Part shown: positions 7,081 to 16,094 of the stretch, one piece after another
How positions within the stretch are numbered: position 1 is the first letter of the stretch
How the letters are laid out: the number at the start of each line of letters is the position of its first letter
NCBI RefSeq assembly: GCF_018399035.1
Contig: NZ_CP073760.1
Coordinates: forward strand, 4,712,501-4,776,500
Source: Thiocapsa sp.
Lineage (GTDB): Bacteria; Pseudomonadota; Gammaproteobacteria; Chromatiales; Chromatiaceae
DNA: 64,000 nucleotides
Direction of reading: 5' to 3'
Position numbers and translations under genes: made by a program
The notes under the pieces: generated by a model
What the model was told of the DNA's origin: nothing
The model's database searches: none
Seen by the model: only the letters and a program-made list of their open reading frames with translations

Positions 7081-9528
7081 TCAGCCCCGCGCTCCACCCG
7101 AGTAGGTGATGAGCGACCCGCGGTCCGTGTTGCCGCTGGCCCCGGTCACCCGACTCACCGGCGCCGGAAGCTCCTCGTTGCGTTTGGGCTTGACGGTGGC
7201 CATCGCGGCCATCGGACCCGGGCGGGTCGGGTTGCGGCGCCGTGCCGAGGGACCCTCGGTCCCGGTGACACGCTCGCCACGCTCCCAATCGTCACCCGTG
7301 ATCTTTTTCCCGGCGGTTTGGCCCTCGCCCGTCACGCGGGAGCGGACCGCTGCCGGAGACGTGTCGGCTCCTGCCGTCTCGGCAGGCGCCATCTGCAGGA
7401 GGTTTCCCGGCACGGACGAGACACGGTCGAAGCGAAACTGCTCAGTGCCCGTGATCTTGCCCGTGCCCATCCCAAAAGGGCCGGTAATCCGCCCCTCCTG
7501 CTCATAGAGGGTGCCCGTCACACCGCTTACTTGACTCGGCTGAAACGCCTGGCGTGCCGGCGACGCGACGCTGAAGCTCTGCCAGGGCGCGGCCTCGATT
7601 GGCTGAGGCAGCGGCTGCGGGAAATCGCTGTGACCGGGCAGGGCACCGCTTCCGCAGGTCTCCTCGATCTGGTCGATCCCGATGTAAGGCGTACCGCTGA
7701 TCTCCTCGCAAGCACCCCTGGCCGCACCTGTCATGGCCCCGCCGATCCCCGGCTGGATGCCGGTCATGCGTGCTGCCATCGCCGCTGCCATCGGGCGCAT
7801 CCGCTCGGCGATCAGGCGCTGCTGCTCGGGGGCGCAATAGGTCGCCGTCTGCTCCAGTCCGGCATAGGGCGTGCCGGTGACCGCCTTGCAGGTGCCGGGC
7901 TCGTCACCCGTGACCCGACCCGAGCGCCCGGTCTGGGTGCCGGAGACCGACAGCCCCTTGCGGGTCGAGGACAGCCCGACCTTCGGTGCCTCCATCGGGG
8001 CCGGCTGAATGCCGCAGAACTCTTTGTACTGTTCGGCGCCGATATACTCGTCGCCGGTCACCAGCCGACAGCTGCCGGGCTCGTCGCCGGTCAGCTTCGC
8101 ACTGCGCCCGACCCGGGTGCCGGTCACGGAACCGCCGCCGAGTGTCTGCGTCAGGTTGACCTTCGGCGGCGCCTTCTTCAGATCGGGCAGGTCACTGTTG
8201 GCCGAGGACATGTACTGGCTGCCGGTCGGCTGGATGCCCGCGCCGTGCTCGTTGCCCGTGACCTTGGGCGAGAGGCCCGGGAGGACACCCGAGACGGCGC
8301 GGCCGCCGGTGGTTTGGGTCCGCCCGGTCTGACGCGGGTTCGGCGTCAACTGGGTCCCGCAGAATGCGCTTGCCTGCTCGGCCGACAGATACTCCGTACC
8401 GGTCACGCTCTTGCAGGTACCGGGCTCGTCGCCCGTCACCCGGCTCGAGCGTCCCACCGCGTTGCCGGTCACCGCGTTGCCGTGACTTGTCGTGGTGACG
8501 TGAACCTTCGGGGCCTGTTTGGGTGGCTCGGCCTGGCAGAACTCGCGGAAGATCTCCGCACCCATGTATTCGGTACCCGTGACCTCGCGACACACGCTCG
8601 GCTCGTCGCCCGTCACCGAGCGACTGCGCCCGACCCGGGTGCCGGTCACGAATTGACCTTGCGCGGTCTCGCTCAGACCGACCTTCCAGGGCTGATCTTC
8701 GGCTCCGCCGACCGGACGCTCGCGCCCGGGCCTGACCCGGCCCGTGGCTTGGACCTTGCGCGTCCCGGCCGAGCCTGCGGCACTGCGATGGGCGCGGACG
8801 GTCTGCGCGAGATCGCGCCCGGACAGCTGCGGGTTCGCCTGCCGCGCGAGACTCGCCGTCGTGGCCGGCGTATTGACCGCGGCTTTGCCGCGCCCGGAGG
8901 TGGCGGAGCGTCGGGCGAGCGCCAGCATGCGCCCCGTGGGCTTGATGGCGGTGATGCGCTTGCCGTTGCGGCGCGACCCGTTGGACGAATTGGTCGAGGT
9001 GCCGAGGGACGATGCGCCCCGGCGATCCGACGAGAGGCGCGCAGCATCCGTCATCGAGCCGCGCTCCTCCGTCGTTTCGGGGTTTCCGCCGCAGCCACAT
9101 CCGCAGTCCGATCCCTCGTTGCGAGCGGCCTTGGCCGGCGCCTTCGGTGTCGGGACGCGCGTTCGATCCGCCCTGCGGTCTGCCCGCTTGCCGGCCTTGG
9201 ACAGCGCCTCGCGCCGAGCCCTCGCCTCCGCGCGACTGGATCCGGAGGCCGACACCGGCGCTTGAACGCGCCGAGCAGGCGAGACGACCCTGGATGCCGA
9301 GAGAGCCGAGGCGGCGCCGATCGACATCGCGCCGGACATCGACTCCGCCGCGGCAGCCGGAGCGGCCTGCGGAGCCGCCAGACGCCGGGCTGGGCCGACG
9401 TCGGGTGTGCGGCTGCGCTCGGCCGCCCCTGCGGCGGCGCTGGTTCGCTTGCCCTGAGTGGACAAGGCACGGCGGCGTGCCAGGGCCGCCTCGCGGCCGC
9501 TCGATCTCAGATTCGCATTGCTAGCCAT
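7081..9528 (-). CDS. csoS2: Carboxysome scaffold protein CsoS2
   Basis: An 815-aa disordered scaffold linking RuBisCO to shell. N-terminal RuBisCO-binding repeats are visible at about residues 12-28 (REAALARRRALSTQGKR), 99-115 (RAEARARREALSKAGKR), 200-216 and 237-249. About six middle repeats follow, with VTGDEP, VTGTxY and paired Cys; the C-terminal region ends in the conserved ITYSGGARG. A Cys/Gly cluster (DCGCGCGG) lies near residue 141. ATG at 9528 was chosen for its AGGGAA site. Some species make a short form by frameshifting; I could not identify such a site here. Confidence 0.97.
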   Translation of the reverse strand: MASNANLRSSGREAALARRRALSTQGKRTSAAAGAAERSRTPDVGPARRLAAPQAAPAAAAESMSGAMSIGAASALSASRVVSPARRVQAPVSASGSSRAEARARREALSKAGKRADRRADRTRVPTPKAPAKAARNEGSDCGCGCGGNPETTEERGSMTDAARLSSDRRGASSLGTSTNSSNGSRRNGKRITAIKPTGRMLALARRSATSGRGKAAVNTPATTASLARQANPQLSGRDLAQTVRAHRSAAGSAGTRKVQATGRVRPGRERPVGGAEDQPWKVGLSETAQGQFVTGTRVGRSRSVTGDEPSVCREVTGTEYMGAEIFREFCQAEPPKQAPKVHVTTTSHGNAVTGNAVGRSSRVTGDEPGTCKSVTGTEYLSAEQASAFCGTQLTPNPRQTGRTQTTGGRAVSGVLPGLSPKVTGNEHGAGIQPTGSQYMSSANSDLPDLKKAPPKVNLTQTLGGGSVTGTRVGRSAKLTGDEPGSCRLVTGDEYIGAEQYKEFCGIQPAPMEAPKVGLSSTRKGLSVSGTQTGRSGRVTGDEPGTCKAVTGTPYAGLEQTATYCAPEQQRLIAERMRPMAAAMAARMTGIQPGIGGAMTGAARGACEEISGTPYIGIDQIEETCGSGALPGHSDFPQPLPQPIEAAPWQSFSVASPARQAFQPSQVSGVTGTLYEQEGRITGPFGMGTGKITGTEQFRFDRVSSVPGNLLQMAPAETAGADTSPAAVRSRVTGEGQTAGKKITGDDWERGERVTGTEGPSARRRNPTRPGPMAAMATVKPKRNEELPAPVSRVTGASGNTDRGSLITYSGGARG

Positions 9529-9723
9529 GGTCGTTCCCTTGGACGTGGAGCGCATGAGCCGTGATCGCGACGGAGGGTCGGAACCCTGACTCCGTTCGCA
9601 TCAGCGGCTCGGCGATCACGCCGCCCGCTCGGTGTTGAAACACTGGATCTCGGGTACTCGGCACCGTTCGGTCGGGCGGTGCTTGGAAGCAACGCTCGAC
9701 CTCGACTGCCGTGAGCCTTGCGA

Positions 9724-10068
9724 TCAGCCGCGACCCTCGAACACCACGAAGCAGGAGCCCTGGCTCTGGGTGTAATTGTCGTAGCCGGTGACACGGACAT
9801 GGTGATCCGGGTAGGAACGATGGCACGCCTCGAGCTCACTCACCACCTGGGCCAAGTCGGTCACCCCGAAGAAGGGCAGCTTCCACATGGTCCAATAGTG
9901 GTTCGTGGCTTTGCTGGGATGGATATGCTCGATACCCGGCGTCCAACCCTGGGCGATGATGTAGGCGATCTGATCGAAGATCTCCTCTTGGGTCATCGGC
10001 GGCAGAAACCCGAAGGTCTCCAGGGTGTGCTTTGTCTGGTAGTCGCCCGTGGTGCTTTGGAAAGGCAT
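9724..10068 (-). CDS. cbbS: RuBisCO small subunit, form IA
   Basis: A 114-aa RbcS. Characteristic ETFGFLPPMTQEEIFDQIAY, WTMWKLPFFGVTD and HHVRVTGYDNYTQSQG are present. It partners CbbL in the L8S8 holoenzyme packaged in the carboxysome. It is 212 bp downstream of cbbL, a larger gap than usual, filled by an inverted repeat, and 195 bp upstream of csoS2. Confidence 0.98.
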   Translation of the reverse strand: MPFQSTTGDYQTKHTLETFGFLPPMTQEEIFDQIAYIIAQGWTPGIEHIHPSKATNHYWTMWKLPFFGVTDLAQVVSELEACHRSYPDHHVRVTGYDNYTQSQGSCFVVFEGRG

Positions 10069-10130
10069 GGTTTCGGTCCTCGTTGTGCGAATGCGTTGGG
10101 TTCGAGTGAGTGGATCAGAGCTTCCAGCTG

Positions 10131-10273
10131 CCGGCCTCCAGCTTCCAGCCTCCTGCTATCAGCTGCTGCCGGGGTTGAGTCCCCCGCCACGCGGCGAGTC
10201 GCTTTGCGACTTTGCCTTGGCGGACTCGGATCTCAGCCCGGGCCATCCCGAGCAGGAGGCCGGAGGCTGGCGG
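10131..10273. repeat. Imperfect inverted repeat in the cbbL-cbbS gap
   Basis: A GCCTCC-rich arm at 10131-10157 is complementary, with mismatches, to the GGAGGC-rich arm at 10251-10273. Similar GCCTCCRGCC low-complexity sequence recurs at 25436-25463. It may form a large mRNA hairpin between the two RuBisCO genes. Confidence 0.5.
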
Positions 10274-10280
10274 CTTGCCC

Positions 10281-11696
10281 TTAACCCACGTCGAGCTTGT
10301 CGACCGTGTCGAACTCGAACTTGATCTCTTTCCAGGTCTCCATGGCGATCGCGAGCTCGGGGCTGTGCTTGGCGGCTCCGGTCATGATCTCGCGGGCTTC
10401 CTTCTCGAGCTCGCGACCCTCGTTGCGGGCCTTGATGCAGGCCTCCAGAGCGACACGGTTGGCTGCGGCGCCGGCGGCGTTGCCCCAGGGATGCCCTTGG
10501 GTACCGCCACCGAATTGAAGCACCGAGTCGTCGCCGAAGATGGTGACCAGCGCCGGCATGTGCCAGACGTGGATACCGCCTGAGGCGACGGCGAAGACGC
10601 CGGGCATGGAGCCCCAGTCCTGGTCGAAGAAGATGCCGCGGGCGCGGTCTTCGGGGATGAAGGACTCGCGCAGCAGGTCGACGAAGCCGAGCGTGGAGCC
10701 GCGGTCGCCCTCGAGCTTACCCACGACCGTGCCGGTATGCAGGTGGTCGCCGCCCGACAGACGCAGGCACTTGGCCAGCACGCGGAAGTGGATACCGTGC
10801 TTGGGGTGACGGTCGATGACCGCGTGCATGGCACGATGGATGTGCAGCAGCATGCCGTTCTTGCGGCACCACTTGGCCAGACCCGTGTTGGCGGTAAAAC
10901 CACCGGTCAGGAAGTCGTGCATGATGATCGGCTGGCCCAGCTCCTTGGCGAACTCGGCGCGCTCGTACATCTGCTCCGGATCCGGAGCGGTGACGTTCAG
11001 GTAGTGGCCCTTGCGCTCGCCGGTCTCGCCTTGCGCGGCGGAAACGGCTTCGGCGACGAACTCGAAGCGGTTCTGCCAGCGCATGAAGGGCTGGGAGTTG
11101 ACGTTCTCGTCGTCTTTGGTCAGGTCGAGGCCGCCGCGCAAGCACTCGTAGACCGCGCGACCATAGTTCTTGGCCGACAGACCGAGCTTGGGCTTGATGG
11201 TGGCGCCCAGGAGCGGACGACCGTACTTGTTGAGCTTGTCGCGCTCGACCTGGATACCGCTCGGCGGTCCCATGCAGGTTTTGACGTAGGCGATGGGGAA
11301 CCGGATGTCCTCCAGGCGCAAATGACGCAGCGCCTTGAATCCGAACACGTTGCCGACGAGCGAGGTGAGGACGTTGACGACGGAGCCTTCCTCGAAGAGA
11401 TCGATCGGATAGGCGATGAAGGCGTAAAATGCCTCCTTGTCGCCGGGCACGTCTTCGATGCGATAGGCGCGACCCTTGTAGAACTCGAGATCGGTCAGGA
11501 GCTCCGACCACACCGTACTCCAGGTCCCGGTCGAGGACTCCGCGGCCACGGCGGCGGCGACCTCTTCGCGCGGCACGCCGGGCTGCCCGGTGCATTTGAA
11601 GCAGGCCAAGAGGTCGGTGTCGAGGGGGACATAGTCCGGCGTCCAGTACATGGCCCGGTATTCTTTGACACCGGCATCGTAGGTCTTCACGCTCAT
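10281..11696 (-). CDS. cbbL: RuBisCO large subunit, form IA
   Basis: A 471-aa large subunit carrying out RuBP carboxylation. Catalytic motifs: GATIKPKLGL (Lys), GGLDLTKDDEN with the carbamylated Lys (Leu where Phe is common), GGDHLHTGTVVGKLEGDR, and the C-terminal GGGTQGHPWGNAAGA. First gene of the carboxysome operon, so this is the carboxysomal form IA. AGGAG lies 6 nt before the ATG. Confidence 0.99.
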   Translation of the reverse strand: MSVKTYDAGVKEYRAMYWTPDYVPLDTDLLACFKCTGQPGVPREEVAAAVAAESSTGTWSTVWSELLTDLEFYKGRAYRIEDVPGDKEAFYAFIAYPIDLFEEGSVVNVLTSLVGNVFGFKALRHLRLEDIRFPIAYVKTCMGPPSGIQVERDKLNKYGRPLLGATIKPKLGLSAKNYGRAVYECLRGGLDLTKDDENVNSQPFMRWQNRFEFVAEAVSAAQGETGERKGHYLNVTAPDPEQMYERAEFAKELGQPIIMHDFLTGGFTANTGLAKWCRKNGMLLHIHRAMHAVIDRHPKHGIHFRVLAKCLRLSGGDHLHTGTVVGKLEGDRGSTLGFVDLLRESFIPEDRARGIFFDQDWGSMPGVFAVASGGIHVWHMPALVTIFGDDSVLQFGGGTQGHPWGNAAGAAANRVALEACIKARNEGRELEKEAREIMTGAAKHSPELAIAMETWKEIKFEFDTVDKLDVG

Positions 11697-12016
11697 CGTC
11701 AGCTCCTGTGGTCTGTGCCTGATCCGCCTCGCCTGCGGAGGCCGTTTCGAACTCTGGGTGTAACCTTACTCTAAGGCGAGGTATAGAAAATATTCAATAA
11801 TCTCTATTGGTGACATCGGCGATTGTCTATATATTTCGGCGGTGCCTTAACCCCGGTGTGAAAGTTTATTGCCTGTTGCTGATAGGGTAATCGATTCGTC
11901 GTCCGCGTATCTATAGATATTTCTCGATGCAGCACTTGAGAAACTTCGATTATCGCTTACCACACGCGGGCCGGATACTAGCGACTCGTCTACAGTTGAC
12001 GACTTCGGAGTAGAGC
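11697..12016. promoter_or_regulatory. Divergent control region between cbbL and sulP
   Basis: A 320-bp gap, markedly AT-rich compared with flanking genes, separates the carboxysome operon (minus) from the SulP gene (plus). At 11782-11808 a dyad ATAGA...TCTAT spaced like a LysR-type site lies about 90-110 bp before the cbbL ATG, a candidate CbbR box. A perfect 12-bp palindrome TATCTATAGATA occupies 11908-11919, nearer sulP. GGAG precedes the sulP ATG by 6 nt. Exact promoters are not assigned. Confidence 0.6.
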
Positions 12017-13681
12017 ATGCGCGTACTGAACGAGATCCGTTTCGACAATCTTCGCGGTGACCTCTTCGGCGGTGTCACCGCCGCCGTCATCGCCCTGCCG
12101 ATGGCGCTCGCGTTCGGGGTCGCGTCCGGGGCGGGCGCCGAGGCCGGGCTCTACGGCGCGGTTCTGATCGGTCTGTTCGCGGCGCTGTTCGGGAGCACAC
12201 CCACGCTCATCTCCGAGCCGACCGGCCCGATGACGGTGGTCTTCACCGCCGTCATCGCCTCGCTGATCGCCGCCAACCCGGAGCAGGGCATGGCGATGGC
12301 GTTCACGGTTGTCATGCTGACGGGCCTCTTCCAGATGGCGTTCGGGGCGATGAAGCTCGGGCGCTATGTCACCATGATGCCCTTCACGGTGATCTCCGGA
12401 TTCATGTCGGGGATCGGGATCATCCTGATCATCCTGCAGCTGCCGGGGCTCATCGGTCAGGCGGCGCCGGGTGGCGGGGTGATCGGGACCCTACAGGCCC
12501 TGCCGGAGATGATTCGTGCAATCGATCCGCAGGAGGCGATCCTGGCGGGTCTGACCCTTGCGATACTGTTCCTGATGCCGGCGCGGGTCAAACGGATTCT
12601 CCCGCCGCAACTGGTCGCGCTGGTCGTCGGCACCCTCATTGCGGTCTGGTGGCTGGGTGATCAGGATATCCGTCGCATCGGCGAGATTCCATCCGGACTT
12701 CCCTCGCTGCAGCTGCCGGTGTTCACCGCGGACCAATGGCAGGTCATTTTGATCGATGCGCTCGTTTTGGCGATGCTCGGCTCGGTGGATGCCCTGTTGA
12801 CCGCGGTGATCGCAGGCAGCTTGACCCGCAAGCAGATCGACTCGGACAAAGAGCTGTTCGGGCAGGGCGTCGGCAACCTGGCCTCCGGATTGTTCGGCGG
12901 TCTGCCCGGGGCGGGGGCGACCATGGGGACGGTCGTGAACATCCAGGCCGGCGGTCGGACCGCACTCTCGGGTTTGACCCGGGCGGCGATCCTGGCCGTG
13001 GTGGTGATCTGGGCGGGTGCCCTGACCGCAAACATCCCCTTGGCGGTGCTCGCGGGTATCGCGGTGAAGGTCGGTATCGACATCATCGACTGGGGCTTCC
13101 TGGCCCGCGCCCATCGGGTGTCGATGAAGGGCGCCTTGATCACCTACGGCGTGATCGTGATGACGGTCTTCGTCGATCTGATTACGGCGGTGGCGATCGG
13201 CCTCTTCGTGGCCAATGTTCTGACCATCCGACGTCTGGCCGACGTGCAGGAAGAGTCGGTCTGCGTGCTCCCGGCGCGGCGCAAGAGCGACGAGGCGTCC
13301 TGCGCCGGTCTGTCGTGCGAGGAGCGCTCGCTGCTCGCTCAAGGTCGCGGTCGGGTGAAGATTCTCTATCTCAGCGGCCCGCTGGTCTTCGGTGCCGCGG
13401 CCGCCATCAGTCGTCAGAGTCCGAAGCTCGAAGGCGCACAGTCGATCGTCATCGATCTGAGTCAAGTCCCGCACATGGGGGTGACCACTGCGGTTGCGGT
13501 GGAGTCGACGGTCCGCGATGCGCTCGCGCAAGGCCACGCGGTCTACATGGCCGGTGTGCACGGCCAGCCGCGCGAGCGTTTGGAGCACCTGGGTTTACGT
13601 GGGGTCATGCGCGAGGATCGCTGGGTCGAGGATCGCGAGTCGGCGTTGACACTGGCGTTGGAGCAGTTGCCGCCGCGGTAG
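12017..13681 (+). CDS. SulP-family anion transporter, probable bicarbonate importer
   Basis: A 554-aa SulP (SLC26) permease: hydrophobic transmembrane region to about residue 400 (AVIALPMALAFGVASGAGAE, EPTGPMTVVFTAVIA), then a C-terminal STAS domain (VKILYLSGPLVFGAA, SIVIDLSQVPHMGVTTAVAV). SulP proteins carry sulfate, bicarbonate or other anions. Divergence from a carboxysome operon points to dissolved inorganic carbon uptake, as shown for some SulP genes at such loci in other autotrophs; substrate is inferred from context only. Confidence 0.88.
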   Translation: MRVLNEIRFDNLRGDLFGGVTAAVIALPMALAFGVASGAGAEAGLYGAVLIGLFAALFGSTPTLISEPTGPMTVVFTAVIASLIAANPEQGMAMAFTVVMLTGLFQMAFGAMKLGRYVTMMPFTVISGFMSGIGIILIILQLPGLIGQAAPGGGVIGTLQALPEMIRAIDPQEAILAGLTLAILFLMPARVKRILPPQLVALVVGTLIAVWWLGDQDIRRIGEIPSGLPSLQLPVFTADQWQVILIDALVLAMLGSVDALLTAVIAGSLTRKQIDSDKELFGQGVGNLASGLFGGLPGAGATMGTVVNIQAGGRTALSGLTRAAILAVVVIWAGALTANIPLAVLAGIAVKVGIDIIDWGFLARAHRVSMKGALITYGVIVMTVFVDLITAVAIGLFVANVLTIRRLADVQEESVCVLPARRKSDEASCAGLSCEERSLLAQGRGRVKILYLSGPLVFGAAAAISRQSPKLEGAQSIVIDLSQVPHMGVTTAVAVESTVRDALAQGHAVYMAGVHGQPRERLEHLGLRGVMREDRWVEDRESALTLALEQLPPR

Positions 13682-13789
13682 CTCCGAGCCGGCGGGTCGA
13701 GAATTGTGCAACGGGCCGTCTTGCCCTCGGGGTTTGTCGCCAATACCTCCGTGCCAACGCGGTATCACGGGATGAACGAGGAAACGACG

Positions 13790-14836
13790 ATGGTGCGTGC
13801 AACCGAAACGGCGATCCGCTGGGTCGAGCAAGGCAAGGTCCCCGACAGCGTGACGCGCAGCGGCATTCGTGCCTTGCTGCGCGGACGTCTGGCGACCTTG
13901 CCGACGGAGGATTGCGAGGCGGCGATGCGCGAGAAGCGCGACTTCATCGCCATGATGGACGCCTCGCCGATCGCGGAGGTGCCCGAGCGTGCGAACGAGC
14001 AGCACTACGAGCTGCCGGCATCCTTTTTCGATCTTGTGTTGGGGCCGCGTCGCAAGTACAGCTCCTGTTACTGGCCCGAGAGCATCACGTCGCTCGAAGA
14101 GGCGGAAGAGGCGTCCTTGCGGATCACGGCGGAGCGTGCCGGGATCCAAGACGGCGATCGGGTGTTGGAGTTGGGTTGCGGCTGGGGCGCATTGAGCCTG
14201 TACCTGGCCGAGCGGTTTCCGAGCTCCCGGATCACCGGGGTCTCGAACTCGAGCGGGCAACGCACCTTCATCGAGGCGGAGCGGGACCGACGGGGTCTGA
14301 CGAACCTGGAGATCGTCACGGCGGACATGAACGACTTTCAGGCCGACGGCCCGTACGATCGAATCGTCTCGCTGGAGATGTTCGAGCACATGCGCAACCA
14401 TCGCAAGCTGTACGCCCGAGTCCACGATTGGCTCAAGCCGGGCGGGCATTTTCTGATGCACATCTTCGTTCACCGCGAGCACCCCTATCCCTTCGAGGAC
14501 GTCGGCCCGAGCGACTGGATGAGTCATTATTTCTTCGCAGGCGGTATCATGCCGAGCGACGATCTGCCGCTACACTTTCAGGAGGATCTCAGGCTGCTGA
14601 CGCGCTGGCGCTGGGATGGCCGGCACTACGAGCGCACGCTCAATGCCTGGTTGGAACGGATGGATGCCGCACGCGATCGGATCTGGCCGATCCTGGAGGA
14701 GACCTACGGGAAGGGTCAAGCGGGGGTCTGGTGGATGCGCTGGCGGCTCTTCTTCATGGCCTGCGCGGAGCTGTTCGGGTATCGAAAGGGGCAGGAGTGG
14801 TATGTGAGTCACTATCTGTTCGAGCGTCCGGTCTGA
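13790..14836 (+). CDS. SAM-dependent methyltransferase of the cyclopropane-fatty-acid synthase family
   Basis: A 348-aa class I methyltransferase. The SAM-binding motif is VLELGCGWGALSLYLAERFP, preceded by HYELPASFFDLVLGP and KYSSCYWPE typical of the CFAS/coclaurine N-methyltransferase-like group. C-terminal aromatic-rich residues are present. It could modify phospholipid acyl chains or a small amine. ATG at 13790 was preferred to upstream starts because GAGGAA lies 7 nt before it. Confidence 0.82.
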   Translation: MVRATETAIRWVEQGKVPDSVTRSGIRALLRGRLATLPTEDCEAAMREKRDFIAMMDASPIAEVPERANEQHYELPASFFDLVLGPRRKYSSCYWPESITSLEEAEEASLRITAERAGIQDGDRVLELGCGWGALSLYLAERFPSSRITGVSNSSGQRTFIEAERDRRGLTNLEIVTADMNDFQADGPYDRIVSLEMFEHMRNHRKLYARVHDWLKPGGHFLMHIFVHREHPYPFEDVGPSDWMSHYFFAGGIMPSDDLPLHFQEDLRLLTRWRWDGRHYERTLNAWLERMDAARDRIWPILEETYGKGQAGVWWMRWRLFFMACAELFGYRKGQEWYVSHYLFERPV

Positions 14837-14922
14837 GTCCGGCTTGGGTCCGGCTTGGTCCGGCCGGCCGGTCACCGCCGCTGAAAGGCGTTTGACCGGC
14901 GGGCCGGTGACTGCGGCCTCGA

Positions 14923-15123
14923 TCAGGCCTTAACGTCCTTGTTGGTGTTGATCTTCAGCGGCATGTAAGCGGGGCAGGTACCGACGGCGCCGGTCGCGAG
15001 CACGACCAAGCCGATGATCGAGAAGAGCATCGTGCTGGTGACGATGCCCAGGAACACCAGCACACCGCCGGCAGCCATACGGATGTTACGATCGGTTTTA
15101 CCAACATTTTTGATCAGGGTCAT
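14923..15123 (-). CDS. Small YgaP-like inner-membrane protein (DUF2892)
   Basis: A 66-aa protein: MTLIKNVGKTDRNIRMAAG followed by two hydrophobic segments (VLVFLGIVTSTMLFSIIGLV, VLATGAVGTCPAYMPL). This is the YgaP transmembrane domain/DUF2892 pattern, with a Cys-Pro at the end of the second helix. Function of stand-alone versions is unknown; in YgaP the domain is attached to a rhodanese. ATG 15123 has GGAG 8 nt upstream. The 279 bp upstream to tsaC hold no other gene I can support. Confidence 0.8.
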   Translation of the reverse strand: MTLIKNVGKTDRNIRMAAGGVLVFLGIVTSTMLFSIIGLVVLATGAVGTCPAYMPLKINTNKDVKA

Positions 15124-15402
15124 GAAGTCAACTCCATTCTGTAAAATGAAAAAAGAGAGCGAGCGTGCGCCGAGCTTCGCCGATGGTGCGGGAATTTCGA
15201 GGCTGTTCCGGATGGATTCGCCCGTGTGGCTCGGCCGCTCCTGCATCGGTGACCTTCGGCGGGAACGGATACAGTATACCTATTCCCGGCCGCGGGGTTC
15301 GTTGCGATCCGGCAATCGGTGCCGGCGATCGCCCTGCGAGCGCGACTCTGCGCAAGCGGTTGATGCCTTCGTGGGATCCCCGGCGCTGCACTTGGTTCCC
15401 CG

Positions 15403-15972
15403 ATGACCTCGGCTTCTCTCCCGAGCCAGCGGCTTCGTCGTGCCGCCCGCATCATCGCCGGCGGCGGCGTGGTCGCCTATCCGACAGAGGCCGTGTTCGG
15501 CCTGGGTTGCGATCCCCGGAACGGCGCTGCGGTCGCGCGGATTCTGAGCATGAAGCGCCGTGATGTCGCCAAGGGATTGATCCTGATCGGCGCGGATCCG
15601 AGTCAGCTCGAACCCTTCGTCCTGCCGCTCGCCGCCGATCGGATGGCGGAGATCCGAGCCAGCTGGCCGGGTCCGAACACCTGGTTGCTGCCGGCGCGGT
15701 CCGAGACCCCGTGTTGGCTCACCGGGCATTTCGACACCCTGGCAGTTCGGGTCACGCGACATCCGCTCGCCGCCGCGCTTTGCCGCACCTACGGAGGCGC
15801 CATCGTCTCCACGAGTGCGAATCAAGCCAGCAGACGACCGGCCCGGACGGCATTGCAGGTCCGCTTGGCGCTCGACGAGCCTCCGGACATGATCCTCGCC
15901 GGGGCCTGTGTGGGCTCGGATCAGCCGTCCTGTATCCGCGACGGGCGGACGGGGCGGATGCTGAGGGCCTGA
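15403..15972 (+). CDS. tsaC: Threonylcarbamoyl-AMP synthase TsaC (YrdC family)
   Basis: A 189-aa YrdC-domain protein that makes threonylcarbamoyl-AMP from Thr, bicarbonate and ATP for the t6A37 modification of ANN-decoding tRNAs. Motifs YPTEAVFGLGCDP, KRRDVAKGLILIG, WPGPNTWLLPA and STSANQASRRPA are present; length fits the short TsaC form rather than Sua5. Confidence 0.93.
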   Translation: MTSASLPSQRLRRAARIIAGGGVVAYPTEAVFGLGCDPRNGAAVARILSMKRRDVAKGLILIGADPSQLEPFVLPLAADRMAEIRASWPGPNTWLLPARSETPCWLTGHFDTLAVRVTRHPLAAALCRTYGGAIVSTSANQASRRPARTALQVRLALDEPPDMILAGACVGSDQPSCIRDGRTGRMLRA

Positions 15973-16013
15973 TCGGTCGAGGGTGGGCACGATGGCACTC
16001 GGGGCAGTACCCG

Positions 16014-16042
16014 AAAAAAGCCGCCGGTTCGACGACGGCGGC
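16014..16042 (-). terminator. Rho-independent terminator after the thermonuclease gene
   Basis: On the minus strand GCCGCCG and CGGCGGC (16042-16036 and 16026-16020) form a 7-bp GC stem with a 9-nt loop followed by six T (16019-16014), 53 bp beyond the nuclease stop. Confidence 0.85.
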
Positions 16043-16094
16043 GACATAAGGCCCGAGTTGCGCGGAAGGCGAGGAATCTCACACGTGCGAAGCC

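Noticed and set aside
5992..9564. 1190-aa open frame on the plus strand opposite csoSCA and csoS2
   Set aside because: It is antisense to two certain genes, is very rich in Arg/Gly/Pro and has no domain; a high-GC shadow frame.
12736..14895. 719-aa open frame covering the 3' half of sulP and the methyltransferase gene
   Set aside because: Out of frame with both real genes, arginine-rich, no motif.
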